In this document: positions 15,731 through 24,442 of the stretch, piece by piece
Numbering within the stretch: position 1 is the stretch's first letter
How the letters are laid out: every line of letters begins with the position of its first letter
Assembly (NCBI RefSeq): GCF_039536745.1
Contig: NZ_BAAAZE010000014.1
Location: forward strand, 239,794-303,793
DNA length: 64,000 bases
Origin: Actimicrobium antarcticum
GTDB lineage: Bacteria; Pseudomonadota; Gammaproteobacteria; Burkholderiales; Burkholderiaceae_D
Reading direction: 5' to 3'
Notes under the pieces: generated by a model
What the model was told of the DNA's origin: nothing
Seen by the model: the letters and a program-made list of their open reading frames with translations, nothing else
The model's database searches: none
Program-made: the position numbers and the translations under genes

Positions 15731-16843
15731 GTGTTACCAGTCCGTGATCGTTCTCCCGCATCCGCATCGCATCATCCAGCCCTGCCAGCACCCGCGCCCC
15801 AGGCCATGTCCGTTTCATCCCAGTCAGCTGCATCACGTAACACGTCCGGCGACGCGTCTGCAGCCCGCGCCGATGCAACCCGCTCCCGCATCTGCTGCGA
15901 CTGGGGCAATCCGACGCGTGAAATGATCGCCGCTTACGGCTTGTCGACGCCGATGTTTCATGGCGGCTTTTCCGAAGTCGCCGCCAATGAAATCCGGATT
16001 GCACTGACCACCCTGGGGCCGGCGACCAATGACGCGGCAGGCACCCAGCGCTATATCAACAACGCCGTCAACTGGGGCCATACCCCGAAGTTCAATGCCG
16101 TCATGACTCTGGCAAAGCACAAGCTCATCGACCTGAACCGCAAGCTGAACAAAGCCGATGAAACCATGCTCTTCGAAATCGCCTGCAACGGCGAATCGAA
16201 TCAGCGTGGACGTCTCTTCCCGGCCAACGAATACACCTCGCTGGCCGACCGGGTCGCCGCGATGGTGCGCCATGGCGCGCAACCCAACCGCGAAGGCCCG
16301 GAGAACGGCCTGCCACTGGGTATCGCCTACACCCGGAACCAGTTTGAGGATGCGGTCGAGATTGGCGACGCATTGAAGGCCGCTGGCGCGAATCCCCTGC
16401 ACTTCCTCGGCAACGGCCTGACGATGCTGCACGACGCGGTTGGCTCTGGCAATACCAACCTGATCGGTACCTGGATCAATCTCGGCCATCCCGTAGCACC
16501 GTTTTCCGACCAGGGAAAGATTACGCCCGCGATGATTGCCGCATTGACCGACCAGGGTGACGCACTGGACATGTTGCTGACACGTGACCGCGCGCACATC
16601 GATCTCATCAATGAAGGAAACGGCCAGACGGCATTGCAGTTCGCCATCGAAAACGGCGCTACCAGCACCGTCCTGGTACTGCTGAAACACCGCGCCGACA
16701 TACTCAGCGGCTTTGGTACCGAGAGTACGCCATACAAAATGGCAACCCGGTACGCCATCCTGACCGGTGACCAGAGCATGATGGCCATGCTGCAAGCGAG
16801 TGCCGCCGCGAGGTATATTCCGGAACAGTTATTGCATCACTGA
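15731..16843 (+). CDS. ankyrin-type repeat protein, paralog 2
   Basis: The 370-residue protein probably starts at GTG 15731, which has AGAGG six bases upstream. Earlier in-frame starts would overlap gene 1 and lack such a site. It aligns along its length with paralog 1: I-A-A-Y-G-L-S-T-P against L-S-S-Y-G-L-A-T-P, M-L-F-E-I-A-C-N-G-E-S against L-L-C-E-M-A-A-H-G-T-E-S, and M-V-R-H-G-A-Q-P against L-V-R-H-G-A-D-P. Identity looks low to moderate, so the duplication is old. The last repeats (Q-T-A-L-Q-F-A-I-E-N-G-A-T-S-T-V-L-V-L-L-K-H-R-A-D) are the most ankyrin-like. The N-terminal ~50 residues are again Ser/Pro/Ala-rich. Function is unknown. Confidence 0.72.
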   Translation: MLPVRDRSPASASHHPALPAPAPQAMSVSSQSAASRNTSGDASAARADATRSRICCDWGNPTREMIAAYGLSTPMFHGGFSEVAANEIRIALTTLGPATNDAAGTQRYINNAVNWGHTPKFNAVMTLAKHKLIDLNRKLNKADETMLFEIACNGESNQRGRLFPANEYTSLADRVAAMVRHGAQPNREGPENGLPLGIAYTRNQFEDAVEIGDALKAAGANPLHFLGNGLTMLHDAVGSGNTNLIGTWINLGHPVAPFSDQGKITPAMIAALTDQGDALDMLLTRDRAHIDLINEGNGQTALQFAIENGATSTVLVLLKHRADILSGFGTESTPYKMATRYAILTGDQSMMAMLQASAAARYIPEQLLHH

Positions 16844-16852
16844 TACGGATTG

Positions 16853-16884
16853 CGGCCTGAGCCCGGGCCGACTGGCTCAGGCCG
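16853..16884. terminator. hairpin between convergent ankyrin and glk-hexR genes
   Basis: CGGCCTGAGCC (16853-16863) pairs perfectly with GGCTCAGGCCG (16874-16884). The stem overlaps the last codons of glk-hexR. It lies between converging genes, where a bidirectional terminator is expected, though no clear T-run flanks it. Confidence 0.55.
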
Positions 16885-18820
16885 TATGCGAAATCACCGG
16901 TACCTGCGGTGCGCCATCGTCGTCCAGCCGCGCCGCCTCCAACCCCGGCGCCGGCGCGGTGTGATTCAAAATCCCGCGCTTGGCCTGACGCTGCAATTCG
17001 GCGAACGGGCTGGAGCGGTTCAGCGACACACCCACCGCCAGCATGTCGATCAACAGCAGCAGCAGAATGCGCGAGACCATCGGAATGTGTGCTGCGCTGC
17101 CTTCGTCATGCTCGACCGCCAGCGTCAGATGGGCGCGCTTGGCAAGCTGCGAGTTGGCCGGCGCCAGCGCGATCACGGTGGCGCCACTGGCCAGCGCCGC
17201 TTCGACTGCAGGCGCCAGATGGCGCATCTTTCCCGAATTGGAAATGATCACCGCCACATCGCGTGGCCGCAGCATCGCAGCCGAGACTTCCTGGACTTGC
17301 GGATCGGTCGCCGCCGAGGTCGGAATCCCGAGCCGGAAAAATTTTTGCTGCGCATCATTGGCCACCAGGCCGCAACTGCCAAAACCATAAAAATCGATAC
17401 GGCTGGCCTGGCTGAGGGCATCGATGACCGCGCTCAATGTCTCGGCGTTGAGGTTGTCGCGCACTTCCAGCATCGCTGAAATGGTGTTGTCGACCACTTT
17501 CACGCCCACATCCAGCGACGAGTCTCCCACATGCACCTGGCTGTGCGACACCGGCACCGTGCCGGTCACGCCCGACGCCAGCTTGAGCTTGAAATCGGCC
17601 AGCCCCTGGCACCCGAGCGAGCGGCAGAAGCGGATCACGGTCGGCTGGCTGACTTCGGCCCGGCGCGCGATTTCGGAAATCGGATCGTTCATCACGGCGC
17701 GCGGATGGGCCAGAATCAGGCTGGCGACTTTCTGTTCGGCCGGTGAAAAGGTCGAGCGTGATTTGCGGATGCGTTCCAGGATCGGAATCGCATTGCCGCC
17801 ACCCAGGTGCTCGGACAGGATCGCCGCGACACCCACAAAGGCCGGATACGGCGCGGTAATCACGAAGGTCGGAATCTGGCTCAGGTAATCGCCGAAACGC
17901 CCCTTGGCTTCAAAGCGGGCCCGGAACGGCGAACGCGCAAAGTACTCGCCGAGATGCGGCACCACGCCGCCGCCGATGTAAATCCCGCCGAGCGTGCCCA
18001 GCGTCACCGCGACATTCGATGCCACGGTACCGAGCATGCCGCAAAAACAGTCGACCACTTCGAGGCAGAGTGCGTCCGCGTCGGCACCTGCCAGCGCACG
18101 CCGGATGATCTCTGGCGTCGTCAGCGGTTCGACCGCACTGCCGCTGCGTGCGGCCAGCGCCTGATAGATCAGTTCGATGCCGGGACCGGACACCAGCCGT
18201 TCCGCCGAGACATGCGGATACCGGGTCCAGCAATACTGCAGGACCGCGATCTCACGCTGGTCGGTCGGTGAAAACGTGACATGGCCGCCTTCGCTGCCCA
18301 GTGCGATCCAGCGTCCTGCCGTCGGAATCAGTCCGCCCACACCCAACCCGGTACCGGCCCCGACCAGGCCGATCACGCCGCCGGCCCGGCTCTTGCCATT
18401 GCCAATCGCCTCCAGATGCGCCGGTTCCAGATGCGGCAGCGACATCGCCAGCGCGGTGAAGTCATTGACGATCAGCAGCGTGTCGAGATTGAGGCGACGC
18501 CGGGTCGCCTCGATCGAAAATGCCCAGTGATGATTGGTCATCTTGATCTCGTCGCCCTGCACCGGGTTGGCAATGGCGATGGCCGCATGGCGCACCGTCG
18601 GATGCTGCGTCTCGGCCAGGTAGGTTTCGACGGCCAGTGCGAATTCGGCATGATCGGCACAGCGCAATACGCGGATCGATGCGATCTGGCCGGGTGCGCG
18701 TTCCAGCGCAAAGCGGGCGTTGGTGCCACCAATGTCGGCCAGCAGACGCGGCCCATCCAGATAATCGGTGGTGTTTGTAGCCTGTGAATCGCGGGAATTA
18801 GCTGGCGCTGTGGAAGACAT
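16877..18820 (-). CDS. glk: glucokinase fused to HexR/RpiR-family regulator
   Basis: The 647-residue protein combines two modules. Residues ~25-340 are a bacterial glucokinase with the phosphate loop L-L-A-D-I-G-G-T-N-A-R-F-A and the G-A-G-T-G-L-G-V-G-G motif. Residues ~350-425 are an RpiR-type helix-turn-helix (I-S-E-I-A-R-R-A-E-V-S-Q-P-T-V-I-R-F-C-R-S-L-G). Residues ~465-600 are a SIS sugar-isomerase fold (F-Y-G-F-G-S-C-G-L-V-A-N-D-A and I-S-N-S-G) that in HexR binds 2-keto-3-deoxy-6-phosphogluconate. The fusion is known in Burkholderiales. It overlaps pgl by 23 bp and ends the zwf-pgl-glk operon. It would phosphorylate glucose in the cytoplasm and repress its own operon through the site at 21057-21071. 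Confidence 0.92.
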   Translation of the reverse strand: MSSTAPANSRDSQATNTTDYLDGPRLLADIGGTNARFALERAPGQIASIRVLRCADHAEFALAVETYLAETQHPTVRHAAIAIANPVQGDEIKMTNHHWAFSIEATRRRLNLDTLLIVNDFTALAMSLPHLEPAHLEAIGNGKSRAGGVIGLVGAGTGLGVGGLIPTAGRWIALGSEGGHVTFSPTDQREIAVLQYCWTRYPHVSAERLVSGPGIELIYQALAARSGSAVEPLTTPEIIRRALAGADADALCLEVVDCFCGMLGTVASNVAVTLGTLGGIYIGGGVVPHLGEYFARSPFRARFEAKGRFGDYLSQIPTFVITAPYPAFVGVAAILSEHLGGGNAIPILERIRKSRSTFSPAEQKVASLILAHPRAVMNDPISEIARRAEVSQPTVIRFCRSLGCQGLADFKLKLASGVTGTVPVSHSQVHVGDSSLDVGVKVVDNTISAMLEVRDNLNAETLSAVIDALSQASRIDFYGFGSCGLVANDAQQKFFRLGIPTSAATDPQVQEVSAAMLRPRDVAVIISNSGKMRHLAPAVEAALASGATVIALAPANSQLAKRAHLTLAVEHDEGSAAHIPMVSRILLLLLIDMLAVGVSLNRSSPFAELQRQAKRGILNHTAPAPGLEAARLDDDGAPQVPVISHTA

Positions 18821-19547
18821 GGAGTGTGGCTTTCTGATGAGCGATCAACAAGGCAAGCGGTCCTGCCTCGATGAGTTGTTCTGGTTGGGCATGGCCTGCT
18901 TCGACAGCGCGAACCAGGTGGACAAGACGGTCAAGCGTGGCGCGTTTTTCGGCGCCGCTCGACCAGATATAACAGTGGCGCTGATCAATCAGCGCCTGCA
19001 GCGACAGACCAACGCGCGGATGGGGCGCAACGCCGGGTTGCAAAGCGATGTAGCGCTCGGTGGTCGTGCGGGCGTCATCCCATTGCGGCGCATCGGCAAA
19101 CAGCGACGCCGTATGGCCATCATTGCCCAGACCCAGAATGACCACCGAGGCGGTTGCCAGCGCCGGATTGCGGTTGGCACTGGCAGCCGACTGGCGTGCC
19201 GCACTCCAGCCGTCAGTAGTGCGCACCACGGCCACATCGACCAGCGGCACCCAGCGTGACAGCGCGGCCGGACCGACCAGCAGATGCTGCGCGACCAGCG
19301 TTGAATTGGAATCGGCATGCCCGGGTGGAACGCAGCGCTCGTCGACCAGCGAGACATCGATCTGCGACCACGGCAGCGCAAGCGCTGCCAGCACGCCAAA
19401 CAGCGGCAGCGGGCTGCGTCCGCCCGACACCAGCAACAGCGCACGCGGCGCACTTTCCAACGTCAGCCGAAGATCGATGGCCACTGCGTCGGCCAGCGCC
19501 TGCGCGGCCAGGGCGGTGTTGTCGAACAGGTGAAATTGCACGGTCAT
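18798..19547 (-). CDS. pgl: 6-phosphogluconolactonase
   Basis: The 249-residue protein belongs to the DevB/Pgl type. It shows L-L-V-S-G-G-R-S-P near residue 40, the W-S-Q-I-D-V-S-L-V-D-E-R-C-V-P motif near residue 79, and G-L-G-N-D-G-H-T-A-S-L-F-A near residue 157. It hydrolyses 6-phosphogluconolactone made by Zwf. Its ATG overlaps the zwf stop by one base (TAATG) with GGAGG eight bases upstream, so it is coupled to zwf. With the neighbouring genes it feeds 6-phosphogluconate into the Entner-Doudoroff or pentose-phosphate route; edd and eda are not in this window. Confidence 0.93.
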   Translation of the reverse strand: MTVQFHLFDNTALAAQALADAVAIDLRLTLESAPRALLLVSGGRSPLPLFGVLAALALPWSQIDVSLVDERCVPPGHADSNSTLVAQHLLVGPAALSRWVPLVDVAVVRTTDGWSAARQSAASANRNPALATASVVILGLGNDGHTASLFADAPQWDDARTTTERYIALQPGVAPHPRVGLSLQALIDQRHCYIWSSGAEKRATLDRLVHLVRAVEAGHAQPEQLIEAGPLALLIAHQKATLHVFHSAS

Positions 19548-21004
19548 TAACGTTCCTCCGGCCAGGCAAAGCCGGCGCGATACAGTAGTGCACTCGATGA
19601 TGCCGGTCCCCAGGTACCGGCCGCATACGACTTGGGCGGCAGGCTGCTGTTATCCCAGGCGGTGAGCAAGGGCTCGACCCATTTCCAGGCGGCTTCCTGT
19701 TCGTCGCGCCGCACGAAGAGTGCCAGATTGCCGCGTATCGCATCCAGCAACAGGCGCTCGTAGGCTTCGGCACGCGGGCGCGTCGACGCCTTGTCCAGCG
19801 CCAGATCCAGCACCACCGGTTGCAGGTGCATGCCGTCGCCGGGTTGCTTGCCCAGGCAATGCAACTGGATCGACTCTTCCGGCTGCAACTTGATGACCAG
19901 CCGGTTCGCCACGTCGCTGGCGAGACCCGGCGGCATCGGCAGGATCGCGTGCGGTACCGGCCGGAACGTGATGACGATTTCTGCCGTGCGTTGCGGCAGG
20001 CGTTTGCCGGTACGCAAGAAGAACGGCACGCCGGCCCAGCGCCAGTTGTTGATTTCGGCTTGCAGCGCGACGAAGGTTTCGGTACGAGAACCCGGCGCGA
20101 TGCCCGGCTCCTCCAGAAAACCCGCCACCGCACTACTGCGGATCGCGCCCGAGCCGTATTGTCCGCGCACTGCCTTCTGTTCGGCATCGAACGGAGACAA
20201 GGGTTTGAGGGCGCGCAAGACGCGCAGCTTTTCGTCGCGCACCGCATCGGCATCGAACGACGTCGGCGGTTCCATCGCAACCATGCACAGCAATTGCAGC
20301 AAATGGTTTTGCACCATGTCGCGCAGCGCTCCGGTGGCATCATAAAACGCGCCGCGTCCTTCGACTCCGAGTTCTTCGGCGATCGTCAGTTGCACATGCG
20401 CGATCGATTCACGCCGCCACAGCGGCTCGAACAGCGAATTGGCAAAGCGCAGCGCCATCAGGTTCTGGACCGATTCCTTGCCCAGGTAATGATCGATACG
20501 GTAGATCTGGTTTTCGGCGAAGACCCGGGCCACGGCATCATTGATCTTGCGTGACGACGCCAGGTCGGTGCCCAGCGGCTTTTCCAGCACCACGCGCGCT
20601 TGCGCGAGGTCGATGCCGCAAGCGAACAGATGCGCGCAGATCGGTTCGAACAGGGCGGGCGCGGTGGCCAGATAAAACACCCGCACGCCGCTGGCCTGTT
20701 CCAGGTGCGCCGCCAGCGACTGATATGTAGCGACATCAAATGCGTCGATTTGCAGGTAATCGATACGCGCCAGAAAACCGTCCCAGGCAGGATCGGCGGG
20801 GGCGTCGCGCACAGCGATGCGGGCGCGCACGCTCTCAAGAAACGCAACGCGATCCATCGCTTGCTGCGCCAGGCACAGGATCTTGCCTTCGGCGTGCAGC
20901 TTGCCACTGCGATGGGCGGCAAACAGCGCCGGCAGGATCTTGCGCATCGACAAATCGCCGGTACCGCCGAACAGGACAAAGGTAAATGCGGGGTCAGGTT
21001 GCAT
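19547..21004 (-). CDS. zwf: glucose-6-phosphate 1-dehydrogenase
   Basis: The 485-residue enzyme shows the NADP-binding loop F-G-G-T-G-D-L-S near residue 13 and the substrate-binding signature R-I-D-H-Y-L-G-K-E near residue 175, with the catalytic His further along. Its length is normal for the family. It oxidises glucose-6-phosphate to the lactone. It is the first gene of the zwf-pgl-glk/hexR operon and lies divergent from the gtsABCD glucose importer. A palindrome matching HexR operators lies 53 bp upstream of the start codon, so the operon is probably derepressed when Entner-Doudoroff intermediates accumulate. Confidence 0.95.
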   Translation of the reverse strand: MQPDPAFTFVLFGGTGDLSMRKILPALFAAHRSGKLHAEGKILCLAQQAMDRVAFLESVRARIAVRDAPADPAWDGFLARIDYLQIDAFDVATYQSLAAHLEQASGVRVFYLATAPALFEPICAHLFACGIDLAQARVVLEKPLGTDLASSRKINDAVARVFAENQIYRIDHYLGKESVQNLMALRFANSLFEPLWRRESIAHVQLTIAEELGVEGRGAFYDATGALRDMVQNHLLQLLCMVAMEPPTSFDADAVRDEKLRVLRALKPLSPFDAEQKAVRGQYGSGAIRSSAVAGFLEEPGIAPGSRTETFVALQAEINNWRWAGVPFFLRTGKRLPQRTAEIVITFRPVPHAILPMPPGLASDVANRLVIKLQPEESIQLHCLGKQPGDGMHLQPVVLDLALDKASTRPRAEAYERLLLDAIRGNLALFVRRDEQEAAWKWVEPLLTAWDNSSLPPKSYAAGTWGPASSSALLYRAGFAWPEER

Positions 21005-21056
21005 CAGGTTCCGCTCCAGCTTGTGTAATAAATAAAAACTTATCGTGCAATTTTAA

Positions 21057-21071
21057 TGTAGCATTACTACA
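21057..21071. promoter_or_regulatory. candidate HexR operator, zwf promoter
   Basis: TGTAGCATTACTACA has perfect 5-bp arms (TGTAG/CTACA) around a 5-bp core and fits TGTA-N7-TACA. It lies 53 bp upstream of zwf, in the spacer shared with gtsA. HexR is encoded in the zwf operon itself. Confidence 0.75.
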
Positions 21072-21129
21072 ATTACAAGGCACCAAGGGCTTTATAGCCG
21101 CAACATCCTCATTAAATATCAAGAAGTTG

Positions 21130-21144
21130 TGTAGTTTTACTAGT
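21130..21144. promoter_or_regulatory. HexR-like half-degenerate site near gtsA
   Basis: TGTAGTTTTACTAGT keeps the left arm and core of the HexR pattern but loses the final CA. Thirteen of its bases recur in reverse before the porin gene (12008-12020). It lies 135 bp upstream of gtsA. Confidence 0.4.
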
Positions 21145-21278
21145 TCGATGACTAGCTTACCAAAGACTGCTGGCGACAACGAGGTCGATGTCACCAGCAT
21201 GTCAGCAGCGCATGTCACCCGCATTACCCCATAGCGGCAACCAGACCGCCTTTGTTTCACTCATTCAGGAGACACCTC

Positions 21279-22532
21279 ATGACCATGCATCACATCATCA
21301 AATCGCTGTTCGCTGCCACTGTCCTGCTGTCCGCAACCGCTGCGGTACAGGCTGCCGAAGTCGAAGTGCTGCATTACTGGACCTCCGGCGGTGAAGCCAA
21401 GTCGGTCGCCGAACTGAAAAAAATGATGGAAGCCAAGGGCATCAGCTGGAAGGATTTTGCGGTCGCCGGCGGTGGTGGTGAAAACGCCACCACCGCGCTG
21501 AAAGCCCGCGTCATCGCCGGCAGTGCACCGACCGCGGCCCAGATCAAGGGACCATCGATTCAGGAATGGGGCCAGGAAAACGTGCTCGCCAATATCGATG
21601 CCGCCGCCACCGAAGGCAAGTGGGATGCCACGCTGCCGAAGGTGGTCTCCGACGTCATGAAGTACAAGGGCCACTATGTTGCGGCACCGGTCAATGTGCA
21701 TCGCGTGAACTGGCTCTGGGTCAATCCGGAAGTCCTGAAAAAAGCCGGTGCAACAACGCCCACCAACTTCGATGAGTTCTTTGTCGCTGCCGACAAGATC
21801 AAGAAAGCCGGCCTGATCGCCATCGCCCACGGCGGCCAGCCATGGCAGGATGCCACCGTGTTCGAATCGGTTGCGCTCGGCGTCGGCGGTGCGGATTTCT
21901 ACAAGAAGGCACTGGTGAACATGGATCAGGCAGCACTGACCAGCCCGACCATGCTCAAGACCTTCGATACGCTCGGCAAGATCAAGACCTACATCGACAA
22001 GGATGCGCCTGGTCGCGACTGGAACCTGGCCACGGCGATGATCATCAACGGCAAGGCCGGCATGCAATTCATGGGTGACTGGGCCAAGGGCGAATTCACC
22101 GCAGCGGGCAAAGTGGCTGGCAAGGATTACCTGTGCGTGGCCGCACCGGGCACCGAAAAAGCCTTCACCTTCAATATCGATTCACTGGCCATGTTCCAGG
22201 TCAAGGATCCGGCCACCCAGAAAGCCCAGCTGGTGCTGGCCAGCACGATCATGAGCCCGGAGTTCCAGGAAGTCTTCAACCTGAACAAGGGCTCGATCCC
22301 GGCCCGTGCCGGTGTCTCGCGCGCCAAGTTCGATGCCTGTGCGATCAAATCGATGGATGACATGGATGCGGCCAACAAGGTTGGCGCACTGGTGCCCAGC
22401 ATGGCACATGGCATGGCCGTCAATTCGGCCAAGCAAGGCGCGATCACGGACGTGATTGCCAAGTTCATGAATTCGACGATGAGCTCGAAAGACGCTGTGG
22501 CCGCCCTGGCCAAAGCGGCAAAAACCAGGTAA
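21279..22532 (+). CDS. gtsA: glucose ABC transporter substrate-binding protein
   Basis: The 417-residue periplasmic protein has a signal peptide ending A-V-Q-A-A. Its mature start, E-V-E-V-L-H-Y-W-T-S-G-G-E-A, followed by V-A-G-G-G-G-E-N-A-T-T-A-L-K-A-R, resembles the glucose/mannose-binding proteins of the GtsA type. The start at 21279 has AGGAG eight bases upstream. It delivers sugar to the GtsBC permease encoded directly downstream. The promoter region is shared with divergent zwf and carries HexR-like sites, which ties uptake to catabolism. Glucose is the likely ligand by family and context; mannose or related hexoses remain possible. Confidence 0.88.
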   Translation: MTMHHIIKSLFAATVLLSATAAVQAAEVEVLHYWTSGGEAKSVAELKKMMEAKGISWKDFAVAGGGGENATTALKARVIAGSAPTAAQIKGPSIQEWGQENVLANIDAAATEGKWDATLPKVVSDVMKYKGHYVAAPVNVHRVNWLWVNPEVLKKAGATTPTNFDEFFVAADKIKKAGLIAIAHGGQPWQDATVFESVALGVGGADFYKKALVNMDQAALTSPTMLKTFDTLGKIKTYIDKDAPGRDWNLATAMIINGKAGMQFMGDWAKGEFTAAGKVAGKDYLCVAAPGTEKAFTFNIDSLAMFQVKDPATQKAQLVLASTIMSPEFQEVFNLNKGSIPARAGVSRAKFDACAIKSMDDMDAANKVGALVPSMAHGMAVNSAKQGAITDVIAKFMNSTMSSKDAVAALAKAAKTR

Positions 22533-22638
22533 TCGAATTCAGCAAGACCCGACGCGGGCACGATGACCTCGTGCCCGCCTGTGCATGCCCTATTCTGGCC
22601 CCCATTCCTACCCCGTCATCACCCTGCAGGAGCCTCTC

Positions 22639-23574
22639 ATGACCACCCAATCCGCGCCCCGGCAAGCGCACCCCCGACCCCACGGCAGCAGTCGCCTTGC
22701 CGCCATTGCCGATGCGTGGTTGCCGCGCCTCGTGCTGGGCCCGACCGTGCTGGCGTCGCTGGTGTTCGTCTACGGGTTCATTTTTCTGACCGGCTATCTG
22801 TCGCTGACCGACTCGCGCCTGATGCCCAATTTCACGTTCACCGGTTTCGGCCAGTACACCACCCTGTTCGAGATCGATCGCTGGTGGGTCGCTGCCGCCA
22901 ACCTGGGTATTTTCGGTGGCCTGTTCATCGCGTTTTGTCTGGCCATCGGCCTCGGAATGGCAGTCCTGCTGGACCAGAAAATCCGCGCCGAAGGGGCTTT
23001 GCGGGCGATTTATCTGTACCCGATGGCGCTGTCGTTCATCGTCACCGGCACCGCCTGGAAGTGGATCCTGAACCCCGGCCTCGGCCTCGAAAAACTGGTG
23101 CATGACTGGGGCTTCCCCAACTTCACGTTCGACTGGCTGGTCAATTCCGACCTGTCGATCTACACCGTCGTCATCGCCGGTGTCTGGCAATCGTCGGGCT
23201 TCGTGATGGCACTGTTCCTGGCCGGCCTGCGCGGCGTCGATGACAGCATCATCAAGGCCGCCATGGTCGATGGCGCCAGCCTGCCGACGATCTATCTGCG
23301 CATCGTGATCCCGGCCCTGCGTCCGGTGTTTTTCAGCGTGCTGCTGGTGCTGGCGCACATCGCCATCAAGAGCTTTGACCTGGTCATGGCGCTGACCGCC
23401 GGCGGCCCCGGCACCTCGTCGGATGTACCGGCGATCTTCATGTATCAGTTTTCGTTTTCGCGTGGCCAGCTCGGCCTGGGTGCGGCGTCGGCCATGATGA
23501 TGCTGGCCACCGTGCTGGCGGTACTGGTGCCGCTGATGTACATGGAAACCAAAGGAGCGCGTCATGCACGCTGA
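22639..23574 (+). CDS. gtsB: glucose ABC transporter permease 1
   Basis: The 311-residue inner-membrane protein has six hydrophobic segments and the binding-protein-dependent permease loop near E-A-A-like positions (I-K-A-A-M-V-D-G-A-S-L-P-T-I-Y-L-R-I-V-I-P). It belongs to the MalF-type CUT1 permeases. The start at 22639 has AGGAG seven bases upstream. It overlaps the next permease gene by 11 bp, so the two subunits are made together. It would form the channel with GtsC. Confidence 0.88.
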   Translation: MTTQSAPRQAHPRPHGSSRLAAIADAWLPRLVLGPTVLASLVFVYGFIFLTGYLSLTDSRLMPNFTFTGFGQYTTLFEIDRWWVAAANLGIFGGLFIAFCLAIGLGMAVLLDQKIRAEGALRAIYLYPMALSFIVTGTAWKWILNPGLGLEKLVHDWGFPNFTFDWLVNSDLSIYTVVIAGVWQSSGFVMALFLAGLRGVDDSIIKAAMVDGASLPTIYLRIVIPALRPVFFSVLLVLAHIAIKSFDLVMALTAGGPGTSSDVPAIFMYQFSFSRGQLGLGAASAMMMLATVLAVLVPLMYMETKGARHAR

Positions 23575-24433
23575 ACAAAAAGGCTTCCCCGGCATCGGCC
23601 GCATCCTGATCTACATCCTGCTTGGCCTGGTGGCGCTGTATTACCTGATGCCGCTATACGTGATGCTGACCACCTCGGTCAAGACGCTAGCCGAAATCCG
23701 CAGCGGCAATCTGCTCGACTTGCCGATGTCCCCCACCGGCGCGGCCTGGGCCAAAGCCTGGAGCGGTGCCTGTACCGGCGTGCGCTGCGAGGGACTGGCG
23801 CCATTTTTCTGGAACTCGGTGGTGATGGTGGTGCCGGCAGTGCTGCTGTCGACGCTGCTGGGGTCGCTCAATGGCTATGTGCTGGCGCACTGGCGCTTTC
23901 GCTATTCGGAAATCGTCTTCACGGCACTGATGGTCGGCTGTTTCATCCCGTTCCAGGTGGTTATCCTGCCGATGGCGCGCCTGCTCGGGATGTTCGGTTT
24001 GTCCAATACCACATCAGGTCTGGTAATCGTCCACATCATTTATGGCGTGGCCTTCACGACACTGTTCTTCCGCAATTATTACGTGTCGGTGCCGGAAGAA
24101 CTGGTGAAGGCAGCGCGCATCGATGGCGCAGGATTTTTCATGATTTACCGGCGCATTATTTTTCCGTTGTCGCTGCCGATTTTCATGGTCTGCTTCATCT
24201 GGCAATTCACGCAGATCTGGAATGACTTCCTGTTTGGCGTGGTGTTTGGCGGCTCGGATGCGCAACCGATCACGGTGGCGCTGAACAACCTGGTCAACAC
24301 CTCGACCGGAATCAAGGAATACAACGTCAACATGGCAGCGGCAATCATCGCTGCACTGCCAACACTGGTGATCTACCTGATCGCCGGCAAATATTTCGTG
24401 CGTGGCCTGACGGCCGGCGCAGTCAAAGGTTAA
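23564..24433 (+). CDS. gtsC: glucose ABC transporter permease 2
   Basis: The 289-residue protein has six membrane segments and the MalG-type cytoplasmic loop E-E-L-V-K-A-A-R-I-D-G-A-G-F-F-M-I-Y-R-R-I-I-F-P-L, which contacts the ATPase. AGGAG lies upstream of the ATG within the end of gtsB. It pairs with GtsB. Its gene ends 9 bp before the ATPase gene, completing a standard CUT1 sugar importer operon. Confidence 0.88.
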   Translation: MHAEQKGFPGIGRILIYILLGLVALYYLMPLYVMLTTSVKTLAEIRSGNLLDLPMSPTGAAWAKAWSGACTGVRCEGLAPFFWNSVVMVVPAVLLSTLLGSLNGYVLAHWRFRYSEIVFTALMVGCFIPFQVVILPMARLLGMFGLSNTTSGLVIVHIIYGVAFTTLFFRNYYVSVPEELVKAARIDGAGFFMIYRRIIFPLSLPIFMVCFIWQFTQIWNDFLFGVVFGGSDAQPITVALNNLVNTSTGIKEYNVNMAAAIIAALPTLVIYLIAGKYFVRGLTAGAVKG

Positions 24434-24442
24434 GGAACCACG

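Noticed and set aside
22465..23604. 379-codon minus-strand frame opposite gtsB
   Set aside because: His/Arg/Gln-rich shadow of the permease gene, with no recognisable domain.
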